Source: CAVSUZ01 sp963791885
Lineage (GTDB): Bacteria; Pseudomonadota; Alphaproteobacteria; Acetobacterales; Acetobacteraceae
Assembly: GCA_963791885.1 (NCBI GenBank)
Contig: CAWBUL010000005.1
Span: forward strand, 2,232,001-2,296,000
Direction of reading: 5' to 3'
Length of the DNA stretch: 64,000 bases
Below the pieces are notes generated by a model. That model saw only the letters and a program-made list of their open reading frames with translations. It was not told the origin of the DNA and searched no databases. A program made the translations under genes and the position numbers. Shown piece by piece: positions 41,536 through 51,096 of this stretch (position 1 is its first letter; each line of letters begins with the position of its first letter).

Positions 41536-43518
41536 TTACGCCGCCCGCGGCTTCGCCTCCCGCAATTCCGCCAGGTGATCGAACCGCCGCGCATATGTGC
41601 CGAGCCCCTGCGTCTGAGACCGCAGCTCGATGATCAGATCATGCAGCTCGGCTTCCGGCACCAGCGCCTCCACATCGTCCCACCCAGGCCAACCCGGCTT
41701 CTCCGTATAGCCCAGGATCTGCCCCTTCCGGCCCGTCAGCAGCCGCTGCGCGCGAGCAGTGAAATCGTTCGGGACACTGATAACCACGTGATCGATCGGC
41801 TCCAGCACCACCGGATCGGCCGCGGCGAGCCCTTCCTTCATCGCGATCGAAGTCGCGGTCTTGAACGCCATGTCGGAGCTGTCGACGCTGTGGAACTGCC
41901 CGTCCACCAGCGTGACGGAGATGTCCACCACCGGGAACCCATATGGTCCTTTCCGTGCGGCCTCCTCCGCGCCTTCGCCAACCGCGGGGATGAAGTTGCG
42001 CGGCACCGCGCCGCCCACGATCTTGTCGATGAACGCGAACCCGGCACCGCGCTCTCGCGGGGCAATGTCGATCTTCACATCCGCAAACTGCCCGTGGCCG
42101 CCGGTCTGGCGCTTCAGCCGACCATGCTGGTGCACCGCGCGCCGGATCGTCTCCTTGAATGCCACGGCCGGCTTATGCGTCATCACCTTTAACCCATAGT
42201 TGCTCGCCAGACGCGCCACCGCGGTGTTCAGATGAATCTCGCCCTGCCCGAGCAACACCGTCTCGCCGGTGTCCTGGTTGTACTCCAGGCGTAGGGATTG
42301 GTCTTCCTCCAGCAGCTTCTGCAGCGCACCAGACAGCTTCACATCATCCTTGCGATCGGTCGTCGTGATCGCGAGCGCATAGACGGGCGCGGGAGCCTCC
42401 GGGAACGGCAGTGCTTCCGCTGTGCCCCCGGGCGTGATGGTCGCACCGGTCGCCGCATTCTCGAGCCGCCCCAACGCCACCAGCTCACCTGCTTCGGCCT
42501 CCGGCGCCTTGACCATGTCGTTGCCGCTGAAATGATAAATTCCGCCGAGACGCGACCCGCCCAACGTGGCCCCGTCCTTCAGGCTGCCGCGCCAGATGCG
42601 CGCATAGGACAGTTTGCCCGTATGGCCGGCGTGCACGGTGCGGAACACCTGCGCCAGCGGCGGCCCGTCCGCCGGAACGCCGCGCCTCGCCGCCGTTTCC
42701 ACACCCGTGGGCGTATCGTGGCGGAGTGCCTTCCACAACCGGCGAATGCCATGGGCATGCTCTGCAGCGCCCAGCAGCACTTCAATCACATCGCCGGCGG
42801 CAAGGTCCTTGCGCAGATTCTGATAAACCTCATCCGTGCTCGGCTGCACATCCTCCAGCAGCTTTTCCAGCAGTGCATCGTCGTGATCCGCAAGCGTCTC
42901 CATCAGCTTCGATTTCGCCTGCTTCTCCTCCTCGACCAGGGCCGAGGGGATTTGCATCAGCTCCGACGACATGCCGCGGCGATAGCGGTACGCCCGCTCG
43001 CTCACGATATCGACGTAACCGGTCACGTTCTGGCCTTCCACGATCGGCATCTGGCGCAACACCAGCGGCCCTTTGGAATAGGCCTGCAGCGCAGCCAGCG
43101 CTTCGGCCAGACCGCCATCCAGCGTGTCAATCTTGTTGATGAACAGAATGTACGGCGTGCCCTGGTCGGCCAGCATCTTCATCAATGGCGCGACCGCCAT
43201 GGCGCGCGCCGGCACCGCTTCGCAGACCACCACCGCAAGATCCACCACGGCGAGCGCAGCGGCGGCTTCATACGCGAACTCGATGGAACCGGGACAATCC
43301 AGAATGGACCACGTGTCGCCCAGATAGGTGCAGTGGCCGAGGCGCAGCTCGGTGGTCGAGGGGCGGTTGCGGGGATCGGCCGGCTTCTTCACCGGGCTTC
43401 CGGCAGCCTCCAGCAGGGCTTCAAACAGGCTGGACTTGCCGCTGCCGTAAGGCCCCACCAGGGCCACCGAGCGAGGTCTTCTGCCGTTCGGGTTCTCGGA
43501 CACTTGATTCCCAGACAT
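41536..43518 (-). CDS. EF-G-like translational GTPase (FusA2-type)
   Basis: 660-aa member of the EF-G-like family, shorter than canonical EF-G (~700 aa). The P-loop is unusual, GPYGSGKSSL in place of GHVDAGKTT, with DCPGSIEF for G3 and NKID for G4. Domains II to V follow (LGQGEIHLNTAVARL, RQTGGHGQFADVKIDI, YGFPVVDISVTLVDG, PGWDDVEALVPEAEL). Such paralogues lack a defined role in elongation. It is a monocistronic gene upstream of parDE; the true elongation factor must be elsewhere. Confidence 0.88.
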   Translation of the reverse strand: MSGNQVSENPNGRRPRSVALVGPYGSGKSSLFEALLEAAGSPVKKPADPRNRPSTTELRLGHCTYLGDTWSILDCPGSIEFAYEAAAALAVVDLAVVVCEAVPARAMAVAPLMKMLADQGTPYILFINKIDTLDGGLAEALAALQAYSKGPLVLRQMPIVEGQNVTGYVDIVSERAYRYRRGMSSELMQIPSALVEEEKQAKSKLMETLADHDDALLEKLLEDVQPSTDEVYQNLRKDLAAGDVIEVLLGAAEHAHGIRRLWKALRHDTPTGVETAARRGVPADGPPLAQVFRTVHAGHTGKLSYARIWRGSLKDGATLGGSRLGGIYHFSGNDMVKAPEAEAGELVALGRLENAATGATITPGGTAEALPFPEAPAPVYALAITTTDRKDDVKLSGALQKLLEEDQSLRLEYNQDTGETVLLGQGEIHLNTAVARLASNYGLKVMTHKPAVAFKETIRRAVHQHGRLKRQTGGHGQFADVKIDIAPRERGAGFAFIDKIVGGAVPRNFIPAVGEGAEEAARKGPYGFPVVDISVTLVDGQFHSVDSSDMAFKTATSIAMKEGLAAADPVVLEPIDHVVISVPNDFTARAQRLLTGRKGQILGYTEKPGWPGWDDVEALVPEAELHDLIIELRSQTQGLGTYARRFDHLAELREAKPRAA

Positions 43519-43625
43519 GGGGGCGCCTCCCGCGCGTTATCGGACCCGCAATCCTATCGCAGATTGCGGGACGGGGAAGATGCCACGGGTCGTCGGTACT
43601 CACGATGACCCGTGCGCGTTTCTTC

Positions 43626-44975
43626 CTACCGCATGAAGCCTTCTACCTCGCCCTTGGCCCAGTCGATCACCTGCTTCTGAGACTGGCCGCTCAGCAGCTT
43701 CGCCAGCATCGTCGGCATCGTGCCCCGGTTGTAGATCTGCACCGCGATATCGGGCGGCGTCGGCGCGACCGCCATCCAGGACTGCTGCCCCGAGGTGTTG
43801 CGGATCGGGTAGTTGAACACCGTCCCTTTCGGCGGTTCCACGTCGGACCAGACCGCGAAGTTATTCATGCTGATGAACGGCGGAATATCGTAGCCGATCA
43901 CCGCGTTGTCGCGCTCTTCCACCTGCTCGCGCTGCGACAGGAACTCGATCAGTTCCTTGGCCCCCGACTTGTTGGACGCGAACTTCCAGACGCCCCAGGA
44001 GAACGGGCCCAGCGGCAGGAACCGGCCCTTCGGACCTTTCGGCGCCGGGAATGTCCAGCAATCCTTCGCCACGTCCGGTGCGTCGCGCTTCGCCACCGCC
44101 CAGGCCGATGGCGGGTTCCAGATCAGAGCACTCTGGCCGGAAATGAGCGCGCGGTTGTTTGACGCATCATCGTAGCTCACCGCATCCTTCGGCAGAAACT
44201 TCACCAGACGCGCGCCGTAATCCAACACTTCTTTGATTGCGTCGGAATCCAACGCCACGTCACCGTCTTTGTTCACTAGCTCAGCACCGTAGGCGGCGAA
44301 CAGCGCTCCCGCCGTGTCCACTGAATCGGCTGTCGTGCCAACACCAATCCCGAACGGCTTGCCGATCTTGGCGCACGCTTCCGCCGCCTTCAGATGCGCT
44401 TCCCATGTCCAGTTATCGGCCTCCGGCGTCGCCACATCCTCCGCCGGATACATTTTGACGACATCGATCCCAGCCGCCTCCTTCAGGATCGAGATTCGCC
44501 CGCACGGCCCCTTGTTCTGATTGCCCGAACTGCATGGTACCGCAAGCCACGTGTCCTTCTTCTTGAACAGATATTCGGCGATCGGCACGACCGGACCATA
44601 TTTATCGGTCAGGCGCTTCATGATATCGTCCATCGGCTCGAGCTGGTCGGCCATGGCTTGCGTTTCCCACTGCGGAAACTGCTGGATGTCATGTCCTGTC
44701 TTTGCCTGCGCCTCCGCTACGATCGTCAGGATGTTCTTCGACCCCATCGAGGTGACGAAGTCCGGCACCACCTCCACGTTGTTCGCCTTAGCGAATGCCG
44801 CGCACTGCTTCTTCATCACGTCGTTACCGGCCGGCACCCAGTGGTCCCAGAATGCCACTGTGATCTTGCCCGCTGCGCGGCCCGTGCGGATATGGACCAA
44901 CGGGAGTGCGGCCGCACCTGCACCCACCTTCAATGCCGTACGGCGCGAAACGCCGTTCTTGCTGCTCATTGACAC
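43626..44975 (-). CDS. ABC transporter substrate-binding protein, family 1 (sugar type)
   Basis: 449 aa with a twin-arginine-like signal (SRRTALKVGAGAAALPLV). The family 1 fold begins KITVAFWDHWVPAGNDVMKK, includes QFPQWETQAMADQLEPMDD, VPCSSGNQNKGPCGR, IWNPPSAWAVAKRDAPD and PFSWGVWKFASNKSGAKELI. It resembles binding proteins for sugars, glycerol-phosphate or polyols. No permease or ATPase gene is next to it. The upstream region contains a G-rich tract at 45020-45038. Confidence 0.87.
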   Translation of the reverse strand: MSMSSKNGVSRRTALKVGAGAAALPLVHIRTGRAAGKITVAFWDHWVPAGNDVMKKQCAAFAKANNVEVVPDFVTSMGSKNILTIVAEAQAKTGHDIQQFPQWETQAMADQLEPMDDIMKRLTDKYGPVVPIAEYLFKKKDTWLAVPCSSGNQNKGPCGRISILKEAAGIDVVKMYPAEDVATPEADNWTWEAHLKAAEACAKIGKPFGIGVGTTADSVDTAGALFAAYGAELVNKDGDVALDSDAIKEVLDYGARLVKFLPKDAVSYDDASNNRALISGQSALIWNPPSAWAVAKRDAPDVAKDCWTFPAPKGPKGRFLPLGPFSWGVWKFASNKSGAKELIEFLSQREQVEERDNAVIGYDIPPFISMNNFAVWSDVEPPKGTVFNYPIRNTSGQQSWMAVAPTPPDIAVQIYNRGTMPTMLAKLLSGQSQKQVIDWAKGEVEGFMR

Positions 44976-45321
44976 GTATCCCCCTCGATCGCGGCGCTTG
45001 TGCCGCCTTGCACGATCAAGGGTAAGGGTAAGGGGGGGTTAAGCCAAGAGCAGGGCCAGCAGCCCTCGCTGCAGGCAGCCCGGCAGTACCGCGGGAAGCA
45101 TGCCGCGGAGTTGACGAGTTGACGAAACCCCGATCAGTTTCCGTTCGCGTGATACCAGATGGTGACGTCGATGATCCCGCTTCCAACCGCGCAGAACCCC
45201 GACGGACTGACGCCGGCACAAGTCGAAAAGCTCAGACTATGCCTCAGTTCAGCGTTCTCCGCATGCTCGCCAGGACCGGTCGGCTTAATCGCCGCCGGCA
45301 TGCTCCCTCGGTCCGCTCCTG
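44976..45321. other. Intergenic region with a G-quadruplex-type tract
   Basis: 346 bp between the binding-protein gene and rlpA, with no convincing gene. The plus strand at 45020-45038 reads GGGTAAGGGTAAGGGGGGG, four G-runs of three or more with loops of three, three and one bases. It lies about 45-65 bp upstream of the binding-protein start, in the expected promoter region. Otherwise unremarkable. Confidence 0.55.
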
Positions 45322-45924
45322 TTACTGCGCAGCCGTCAGGCTCTCGGTGGTTTTGACCGCTTGCTGCAGAACGGGCGCGGGTGTTTCGGCCGCACCGGCA
45401 CCCAGTTTGGTTCCGCCATCGGACCTCGGCTCCGCGATTGGCTTTACCACCACGCTATCAACGCCCTGGTGCGTCATATCGAGTTTCTTGGCGACCGATG
45501 GGCTCACATCCAGTATCCGCCCGCGCACGTGCGGGCCGCGATCCTGCACAGTCACAATCGCGGACTTGCCCGTAGTAACATCCGTTACCTTCGCAGTGGT
45601 CCCGATCGGCAGAGTCTTGCTGGCCGCGATATCGGCGCTCGGCTTGAACCTATTGCCGTCCGCCATCGTCCGCCCATCGAAATGCCGCGCGTAATAAGAT
45701 GCCTTGCCGACTTCCTTGCGTCCCGATCGATCGATCCCGGCGGTTGCGGCGACCGGGGGAAGTTGGTCCAGCACTTCCGCCTGTTTCATACTCGGTTCCG
45801 TTTGCTGCGCGGCTGCTCCAGCTGGCTGGTTCTGCCCAGAGGAAATCGCCCCGGGGTTGTGTTCCTGGCAACCCGTGGTCGCGATCACGAACGCCAGACT
45901 AGCGGCCATCATCCCAAATTTCAT
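45322..45924 (-). CDS. rlpA: RlpA-family septal-ring lipoprotein (lytic transglycosylase-like)
   Basis: About 200 aa. The lipoprotein signal ends FVIATTGC, with Cys19-20 as the lipid anchor. A Gln/Pro-rich linker leads to the double-psi beta-barrel: GKASYYARHFDGRTMADGNRF, LPIGTTAKVTDVTTGKSAIV, VQDRGPHVRGRILDVS with the conserved catalytic-type Asp. There is no SPOR domain, so septal targeting as in E. coli RlpA is doubtful. ATG 45924 has GGGAGTTGGA upstream. It probably trims peptidoglycan. Confidence 0.87.
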   Translation of the reverse strand: MKFGMMAASLAFVIATTGCQEHNPGAISSGQNQPAGAAAQQTEPSMKQAEVLDQLPPVAATAGIDRSGRKEVGKASYYARHFDGRTMADGNRFKPSADIAASKTLPIGTTAKVTDVTTGKSAIVTVQDRGPHVRGRILDVSPSVAKKLDMTHQGVDSVVVKPIAEPRSDGGTKLGAGAAETPAPVLQQAVKTTESLTAAQ

Positions 45925-46165
45925 TCCAACTCCCGATCTGCTCGACCCTGAAAGGACGCAGCGGCGCTGGGCCGGTTTCAGGATTGCGGCGTGATCAACG
46001 CAAATGTTCCGTGAAACGCCGCGGCTTCCTGCCTCCGCCTTTCGTCCCAAAATCCCCTACCATCCAACCTCACGATCCGCCAGCATTCCGGATCGAGAAT
46101 TGAGATCCCTACGAGACCCCCGCCCGCTCTGGCGCGGCCCATGCTCCAGGCCTACTCTGCGCCCC

Positions 46166-46642
46166 ATGACCGCCCCATTCTGGAAGACCAAGACCCTGGA
46201 GGAAATGACCGGCGACGAGTGGGAATCTCTCTGCGACGGCTGCGGCCGCTGCTGCCTTCACAAATTGCGTGACGACGACACCCAGGCCCTCGCCTTCACC
46301 AACGTCGCCTGCCGGCTCCTGAACCTCACCACCTGCCGCTGCGCCGACTATGAGCGCCGACAGCGCTGGGTCCCCGACTGCGTCGCCCTTACCCCCGCCA
46401 CCGTCCGCGAGATCGACTGGCTGCCGCCATCCTGCGCCTATCGCCGCATCGCCGAGGGCAAGGGTCTCGCCTGGTGGCATCCGCTGGTGTCCGGCGATCC
46501 CGAAACCGTCCACACGGCCGGCATCTCCGTTCGCGGTCGCGCGATCAGCGAACGCGAGGCCGGCGCACTGGAAGATCACGTCGAGGACTGGCCGGGCCGC
46601 ACGCCGCGCGCCCGCCGATCGCAGAAGGACCAACACCCATGA
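46166..46642 (+). CDS. YcgN/UPF0260-family cysteine-cluster protein
   Basis: 158-aa protein with the family sequence FWKTKTLEEMTGDEWESLCD, CDGCGRCCLHKLRDDDT, and the second Cys group CRLLNLTTCRCADY followed by DCVALTP. YcgN proteins are widespread and thought to bind Zn or an Fe-S cluster; function is unknown. The start is ATG 46166, the first residue of the conserved region. It overlaps the next gene by 4 bp (ATGA), so it is coupled to a DHDPS-family lyase. Confidence 0.9.
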   Translation: MTAPFWKTKTLEEMTGDEWESLCDGCGRCCLHKLRDDDTQALAFTNVACRLLNLTTCRCADYERRQRWVPDCVALTPATVREIDWLPPSCAYRRIAEGKGLAWWHPLVSGDPETVHTAGISVRGRAISEREAGALEDHVEDWPGRTPRARRSQKDQHP

Positions 46643-47559
46643 TGCGTGACGCACTCTATGGCGGCATCAACGCAGCCATCCTCACCCCGATGAAGCGCGA
46701 CCTGTCTCCAGACCTCGACCGCCTGGAAAAACACGCCCGCTGGCTGCTCGCCAACGGCTGCAACGGCCTGGGCCTGCTCGGCACCACCGGCGAGGCGAAC
46801 AGCTTCGGCTTCCAGGAACGCATCGAGATCATGGAAGACCTCGTTGCGCGCGGCATTCCCGCGACGAAGCTGATGCCCGGAACCGGCACCTCCGCGCTGA
46901 CGGACACTGTTCTGCTGACGCGCAAGGCTGCGGAACTCGGCTGCCCTGGCGCGCTGCTGCTGCCGCCCTTCTACTACAAGAACCCCTCCGATGACGGGCT
47001 GTTCGCCTATTTCAGTGAAGTCGCGCAGCGCGTCAGCGGCAGCATCAAGCTCTATCTCTACCACTTCCCCGCGCAGTCCGCCGTGCCCTTCTCGGTCGAT
47101 CTGATCAGCCGTCTGCTGAAGGCCTATCCCGGCACGTTCAAGGGCGTGAAGGACAGCAGCGGCGATTGGAACAACACCCGTGGTTACGTCGAAAACTTCG
47201 CCCGCGACGGGTTCGAAGTGTATTGCGGCGACGACGCGGCTCTTTCCACCAACCTGAAAGCGGGGGGCGCCGGCTGCATCACCGCCGCTTCAAACGTCAA
47301 CTGCGCCGCCGGCGCGATCGTCTATGCCAATCCCAACAGCCCCGACGCGGAGAAGGCCCAGGCAATCCTCGCCGCGACGCGCAAGGCGGTGACGTCGGTG
47401 CCGCTCATCCCCGCACTGAAAAGCCTCGTTGCGCGAAACACAGGCGACCCGGCATGGAAGACCATCCGTCCGCCGCATCTGGCGCTGACAGCGGAGCAGG
47501 AGGCGAAGCTGTTCGCGGCGTTCGATGCGTCCGGGGTGGAACTGGCGCGCGCGGCGTAA
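46639..47559 (+). CDS. Dihydrodipicolinate synthase/N-acetylneuraminate lyase family protein
   Basis: 306-aa class I aldolase of the DapA/NanA superfamily. GLGLLGTTGEANS binds the pyruvate carboxylate, YLYHFPAQ holds the catalytic Tyr, and FKGVKDSSGDW the Schiff-base Lys. The C-terminal helices are normal. A role in lysine synthesis is possible, but the sequence style and pairing with YcgN rather than dap genes suggest a catabolic aldolase or hydratase. Substrate undetermined. Confidence 0.85.
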   Translation: MMRDALYGGINAAILTPMKRDLSPDLDRLEKHARWLLANGCNGLGLLGTTGEANSFGFQERIEIMEDLVARGIPATKLMPGTGTSALTDTVLLTRKAAELGCPGALLLPPFYYKNPSDDGLFAYFSEVAQRVSGSIKLYLYHFPAQSAVPFSVDLISRLLKAYPGTFKGVKDSSGDWNNTRGYVENFARDGFEVYCGDDAALSTNLKAGGAGCITAASNVNCAAGAIVYANPNSPDAEKAQAILAATRKAVTSVPLIPALKSLVARNTGDPAWKTIRPPHLALTAEQEAKLFAAFDASGVELARAA

Positions 47560-48154
47560 ACTCCCGTCCGGGGACGCAAGAATTTAGTTGCCCCTGGATT
47601 TACTTGTGTTCATAATGAAACCATAGACGCACGGCATTGCGCCTTGGGGACCTCGCACCCGGGGTGGGAGGAGAGCAATGACTGCTCGGTGTCATGGTTC
47701 GCGCATGGTGCTACGTTTTCTCCTGCTTCTGCCAGTGCTCATGGCTTTCTTCTCCGGTCGTTCCGCATGGGCGCAGGGCAACCTGAGTTGTCCGCCCGCC
47801 GCGGCCGCAGGACCAGCAATGGCCGTCCCCGGCAAGCCCGGTGAAATGGGCTGGAAGCTCAATGAAATGACCGACGGTGCTGGCAACAAGATCCAGACGT
47901 GGTGCCTGAGACCGGGAAACGGACATGGCGGCCCGGACTTCGCCCAGCGCTATATATCGGCCGGCGGCGCAACAGATGTCTGGACAGGCGCGTGCCTGTT
48001 CGCGGGGGGCATCAACCGCGATAATTTCTCTTTCACGGGCAACAATCCTGCCAATGCCTATAATGCGGTGACTTGGCTTAACATCGAGCCCGGCATGAAC
48101 GGACAGATGACGAGAGACTGGGAGTTCAGTTACAACACTGCCACCGGAAATCTA

Positions 48155-49018
48155 GGGCGAAGACTCATCTGACTACTTGAGGAAGTAGGCAAGGGCGGCG
48201 GCGATGCAGAGGGTGGAGACGAAAGTTTCGTCGAGCCGATCGTAGCGCGTTGCCAGGCGTCGAAAGTCCTTAAGGCGGCAGAAGGTGCGTTCGACGATAT
48301 TGCGCCGCCTATAGGTGACGGCGTCGAACGGATAGGGCTGCTTTCGGTTCTTGCGGTTGGGGATGATGACGCGGCTGCCGCGGTCCGCCAGCCAACGGCG
48401 CAATTCGGCACTGTCGTAAGCGGCATCGGCGATCACGCGCAGGTCGGGCGGCAGTCGAGCCAACATTGCCTGCGCCGGCACGCTATCGTGGCGCTCACCG
48501 CCGGTCAGCGCGATGACCTTGGGTCGGCCGTGAGCATCAGCGATCAGATGGATTTTGGTATTGCGCCCGCCGCGGCTCGTCCCGATCCCACGCGAACCCC
48601 CCTTTTTCGCCGCCCGGCGCTGGCCGACCGGTGGACCTTGATATGCGTGCTGTCCAGCAAGGCTTCGGCCGGCGGGCCGCCGGCGCGCGCAAGTTCCATG
48701 AACACACGCTCCCAGATCCCGCGCACTGCCCAGCGCACGAACCGATTATACAGTGTCTTGCGTGGCCCATATTCCAACGGTGCGTCGGACCATCGGCAAC
48801 CGGAGATGATGACTTGGATGATGCCGCTGATCACGCGCCGATCATCCACCCGTCGCTTGCCGCGTATGTAGACGGGCAGCAATGGGTCAATCTTCTCCCA
48901 CTGCCCGTCGCTCAACCAGAAATACCCTGTGACCATGCTGCCCCGAATCGATGCAAACTCCGACCACAGGGAATCAACAACCTATTGATTTGGCAATAAC
49001 CCAATTGGGTCTTCGCCC
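48155..49018 (-). mobile_element. IS5-family (IS427-group-like) insertion sequence, 864 bp
   Basis: Bounded by inverted repeats GGGCGAAGAC / GTCTTCGCCC with weaker similarity further in, and flanked by a TA duplication (48153-48154 and 49019-49020). Contains a transposase in two overlapping phases on the minus strand. Size and two-frame organisation fit the IS427 group. The host gene frame is perfectly restored on removal, so the insertion is recent. Confidence 0.92.
48173..48936 (-). CDS. IS5-family transposase in two reading frames
   Basis: The first frame (48544-48936, 130 aa) has WLSDGQWEKIDPLLP and the first catalytic Asp in LLDSTHIKVHRSA. The second frame (48173-48481, 102 aa) has the second Asp in VIADAAYDSAELRRWL and the Glu in NIVERTFCRLKDFRRLATRY. 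IS427-group elements normally make the full transposase by programmed frameshifting between such frames, so this need not be damage. Together they give a typical ~250-aa DDE enzyme. Confidence 0.9.
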
Positions 49019-49701
49019 TAAGCGTCACCAAGACCAAAACCACCTGGAACCTGGTCGGCCGAATCCAGAATGGGGTCCTTCAATTCTATCTGGTCGCAAC
49101 GTCGATGAAGGATAATACCGTCAATCCCAATCCGGACACGTATCAGGCGCCGATGAGGTTCAGTAACCTGACGTTCAACGGCAACCAGCTCACGCAGGCG
49201 AACGCACCAGGCACCGCAAACGGTGCCTTCGTCGCCGCCGCGGTGCCATCCGGACCAGTCACGACGCTCAGCCTTACTAATCCGAGCTTCGGCGGCAATG
49301 GAACAATGGGGACTCCGTTCGTTGGCGTCACGGATGCTCTCAGTGCGGCCGATATGTTCACCGTTGAAGGCACCGGTATCTCCAATCCGTTCGTGTCAGG
49401 CACAGCCGCGACAGCGGCGGGTGGAGACTGGATGGTGGAAGCTTGGTCTTCCAGTTTCGTGACCTACGAAGACGCTGACCCGGTGACCGTCTATCCCGGT
49501 GACGATATCTTCGGTTTCGACTTCTATTCGCTCAGCAGTGCAATCGGCAATTCGTGGTGGCTGATCAGCAGCAACGAACCCAGCAACGCGATGGGCACCG
49601 TGGTCCCCGCCCCCGAGCCATCGACGTTCCTGCTCCTCGCCAGCGCCAGCGCGATGCTAACCTTCGGGGCAGGCTGGACGCGACGATCCCGGCTGCCGTC
49701 T

Positions 49702-50271
49702 TCACGTCCGAGATCGTAATCCCGGAATCAGCGCCGGCACCTCCGCGCGATAGCGCGGATACTCCGACGGAAAAGCCTCCATCATGAACCGCTCTTCCAC
49801 CCGCAGCTTGTAGCTGAACGCAGCCAACACCAGCACGAAGCCCAGCACGCCGCGCCATTCCCCCAGCGCGATCGCCGACCCCAATAGCGCGAGCAGCAGC
49901 CCGGTATAGATCGGATGCCGCGTCCATCGGTACGGTCCACGGCGCACCAACTCGTGCGACTGCTTCAGCGTCACCTCAGCGCTCCAGTTCCGCCCCAGCA
50001 CCGCACGCGCGTACAACGTCCACGCGAGCCCCGCCGCCGCCAGCACCGCACCTAGCCACCACCAGCCATCGCCATGTGGCAAGAACCGCCCCCGCAGTAT
50101 GCGCGCCGCCGCGAACAGCCAGATTGCAATCACCAGCGGCACGCTGTGCGTCAGCCGCGACCGCAGCGGTTCGCGCCGAGCCGTCCGCTTACTCCACGCC
50201 GCCAGCCCCAACCACAGCACGACCCATGCGAACCACAGGCCGGATATCAGATCCAGATGAGGCCGCCCCAA
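49702..50271 (-). CDS. Isoprenylcysteine carboxyl methyltransferase-like (ICMT/PEMT) membrane protein
   Basis: About 189 aa with four to five membrane helices. The C-terminal signature is clear: VTLKQSHELVRRGPYRWTRH, HPIYTGLLLALLGSAI, VEERFMMEAFPSEYPRYRAE. This fold binds S-adenosylmethionine and methylates membrane lipids or isoprenoid-type substrates; bacterial substrates are mostly unknown. The start is uncertain: TTG 50271 gives one complete N-terminal helix and lies next to the stop of the enoyl-CoA hydratase gene. The last ~20 bp overlap the convergent PEP-CTERM gene end. Confidence 0.75.
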   Translation of the reverse strand: MGRPHLDLISGLWFAWVVLWLGLAAWSKRTARREPLRSRLTHSVPLVIAIWLFAAARILRGRFLPHGDGWWWLGAVLAAAGLAWTLYARAVLGRNWSAEVTLKQSHELVRRGPYRWTRHPIYTGLLLALLGSAIALGEWRGVLGFVLVLAAFSYKLRVEERFMMEAFPSEYPRYRAEVPALIPGLRSRT

Positions 50272-50272
50272 G

Positions 50273-51072
50273 CTACCCGCCTGTAAAGTTCGGCTTCCGC
50301 TTCTCCAGGAACGCGTCCACCGCCTCCCGATGGTCGGACGTTGCATGCGTAAGCGCCTGCATCGTCGCCGCGAGTTCCAGCAGGGTGTCCATCCGTATAT
50401 GCCGTCCTTCCATCAGCAGCCGCTTTGTCATTCGCACAGCGTATGGAGGATTCGCCGCGATCCGATCCGCCAGCTTTCGCGCTGCCGTCATCAGCTCCGC
50501 ATCCGGCACCACCTGCGATACCAGCCCGCACGCCAGAGCCTCCTGCGCGCTGATCATGTCGCCGGTGAACGCCATCTCGCACGCCTTGGCGTAGCCCACA
50601 GCGCGCGGCAGCAGCCACGCCCCGCCATCGCCCGCGACGATCCCCACCTTCACGAACGTCTCGGCGAACCGCGCGCTTTCCGCCGCGATCCGCATGTCGC
50701 ACATGCAGGTCAGGTCGAGACCCGCCCCCACCGCCGGCCCGTTCACCGCTGCAATCACCGGGACATCCAACCGCTCGAACGTCAGTGGAATCCGCTGAAT
50801 TCCCGCCTTGTAGTAATGCGGCGTCTGATACGGCGCAGAGGTACGTTTCTCCGCTGCCGCCTTCATCGCCCGCACATCCCCGCCCGAGCTGAACGCCGTA
50901 CCGGCTCCCGTCAGAATCACCACGCGTGCGCTGCGGTCGTTCTCCGCCCGCATGAGCGCATCGATCAGTCCATCCACCATCCCGGCTCGGAGATCGGATT
51001 CCGCCGCTCCGGTGCATTCAGCGTCACCGTTACGACCGCGCCGTCCTGCTCGTACAGCACCTTGTCCGTCAT
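50273..51072 (-). CDS. Enoyl-CoA hydratase/isomerase family protein, one frameshift
   Basis: Crotonase-fold enzyme of ~265 aa. The N-terminus MTDKVLYEQDGAVVTVTLNA PERRNP is in one frame and GMVDGLIDALMRAEND onward in another. Adding one G at the CCC of 50982-50984 joins them. Oxyanion-hole motifs FSSGGDVRAM and NGPAVGAGLDLTCMCD are present, and AETFVKVGIVAGDGG is the substrate-binding helix. It is followed by ALACGLVSQVVPD, typical of the family. It sits 24 bp downstream of an acyl-CoA dehydrogenase gene, forming a beta-oxidation-type pair for an unknown acyl-CoA. Confidence 0.87.
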
Positions 51073-51096
51073 GCACTTCCCCCAAAACGTGGCGCC

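Larger units (their letters stand above)
47678..49719 (+). pseudogene. PEP-CTERM sorted exported protein, interrupted by an IS5-family element
   Basis: The 5' part (47678-48154) starts at ATG with a GGGAGGAG ribosome-binding site, encodes a signal peptide ending GRSAWAQG and continues to TATGN. The 3' part resumes at 49021 as SVTKTKTTWNLVGRIQNG and ends in a PEP-CTERM tail: PAPEPSTFLLLASASAMLTF followed by Arg-rich WTRRSR. Removing the element and one TA duplication restores an uninterrupted frame of ~390 codons. Such proteins are sorted and cleaved by exosortase; none is in this window. The insertion should abolish the sorted product. Confidence 0.88.

Noticed and set aside
48153..49021. A 3-bp CTA target duplication for the IS5-family element
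   Set aside because: CTA would make the two inverted repeats unequal in length; TA gives matching GGGCGAAGAC ends and restores the host frame.
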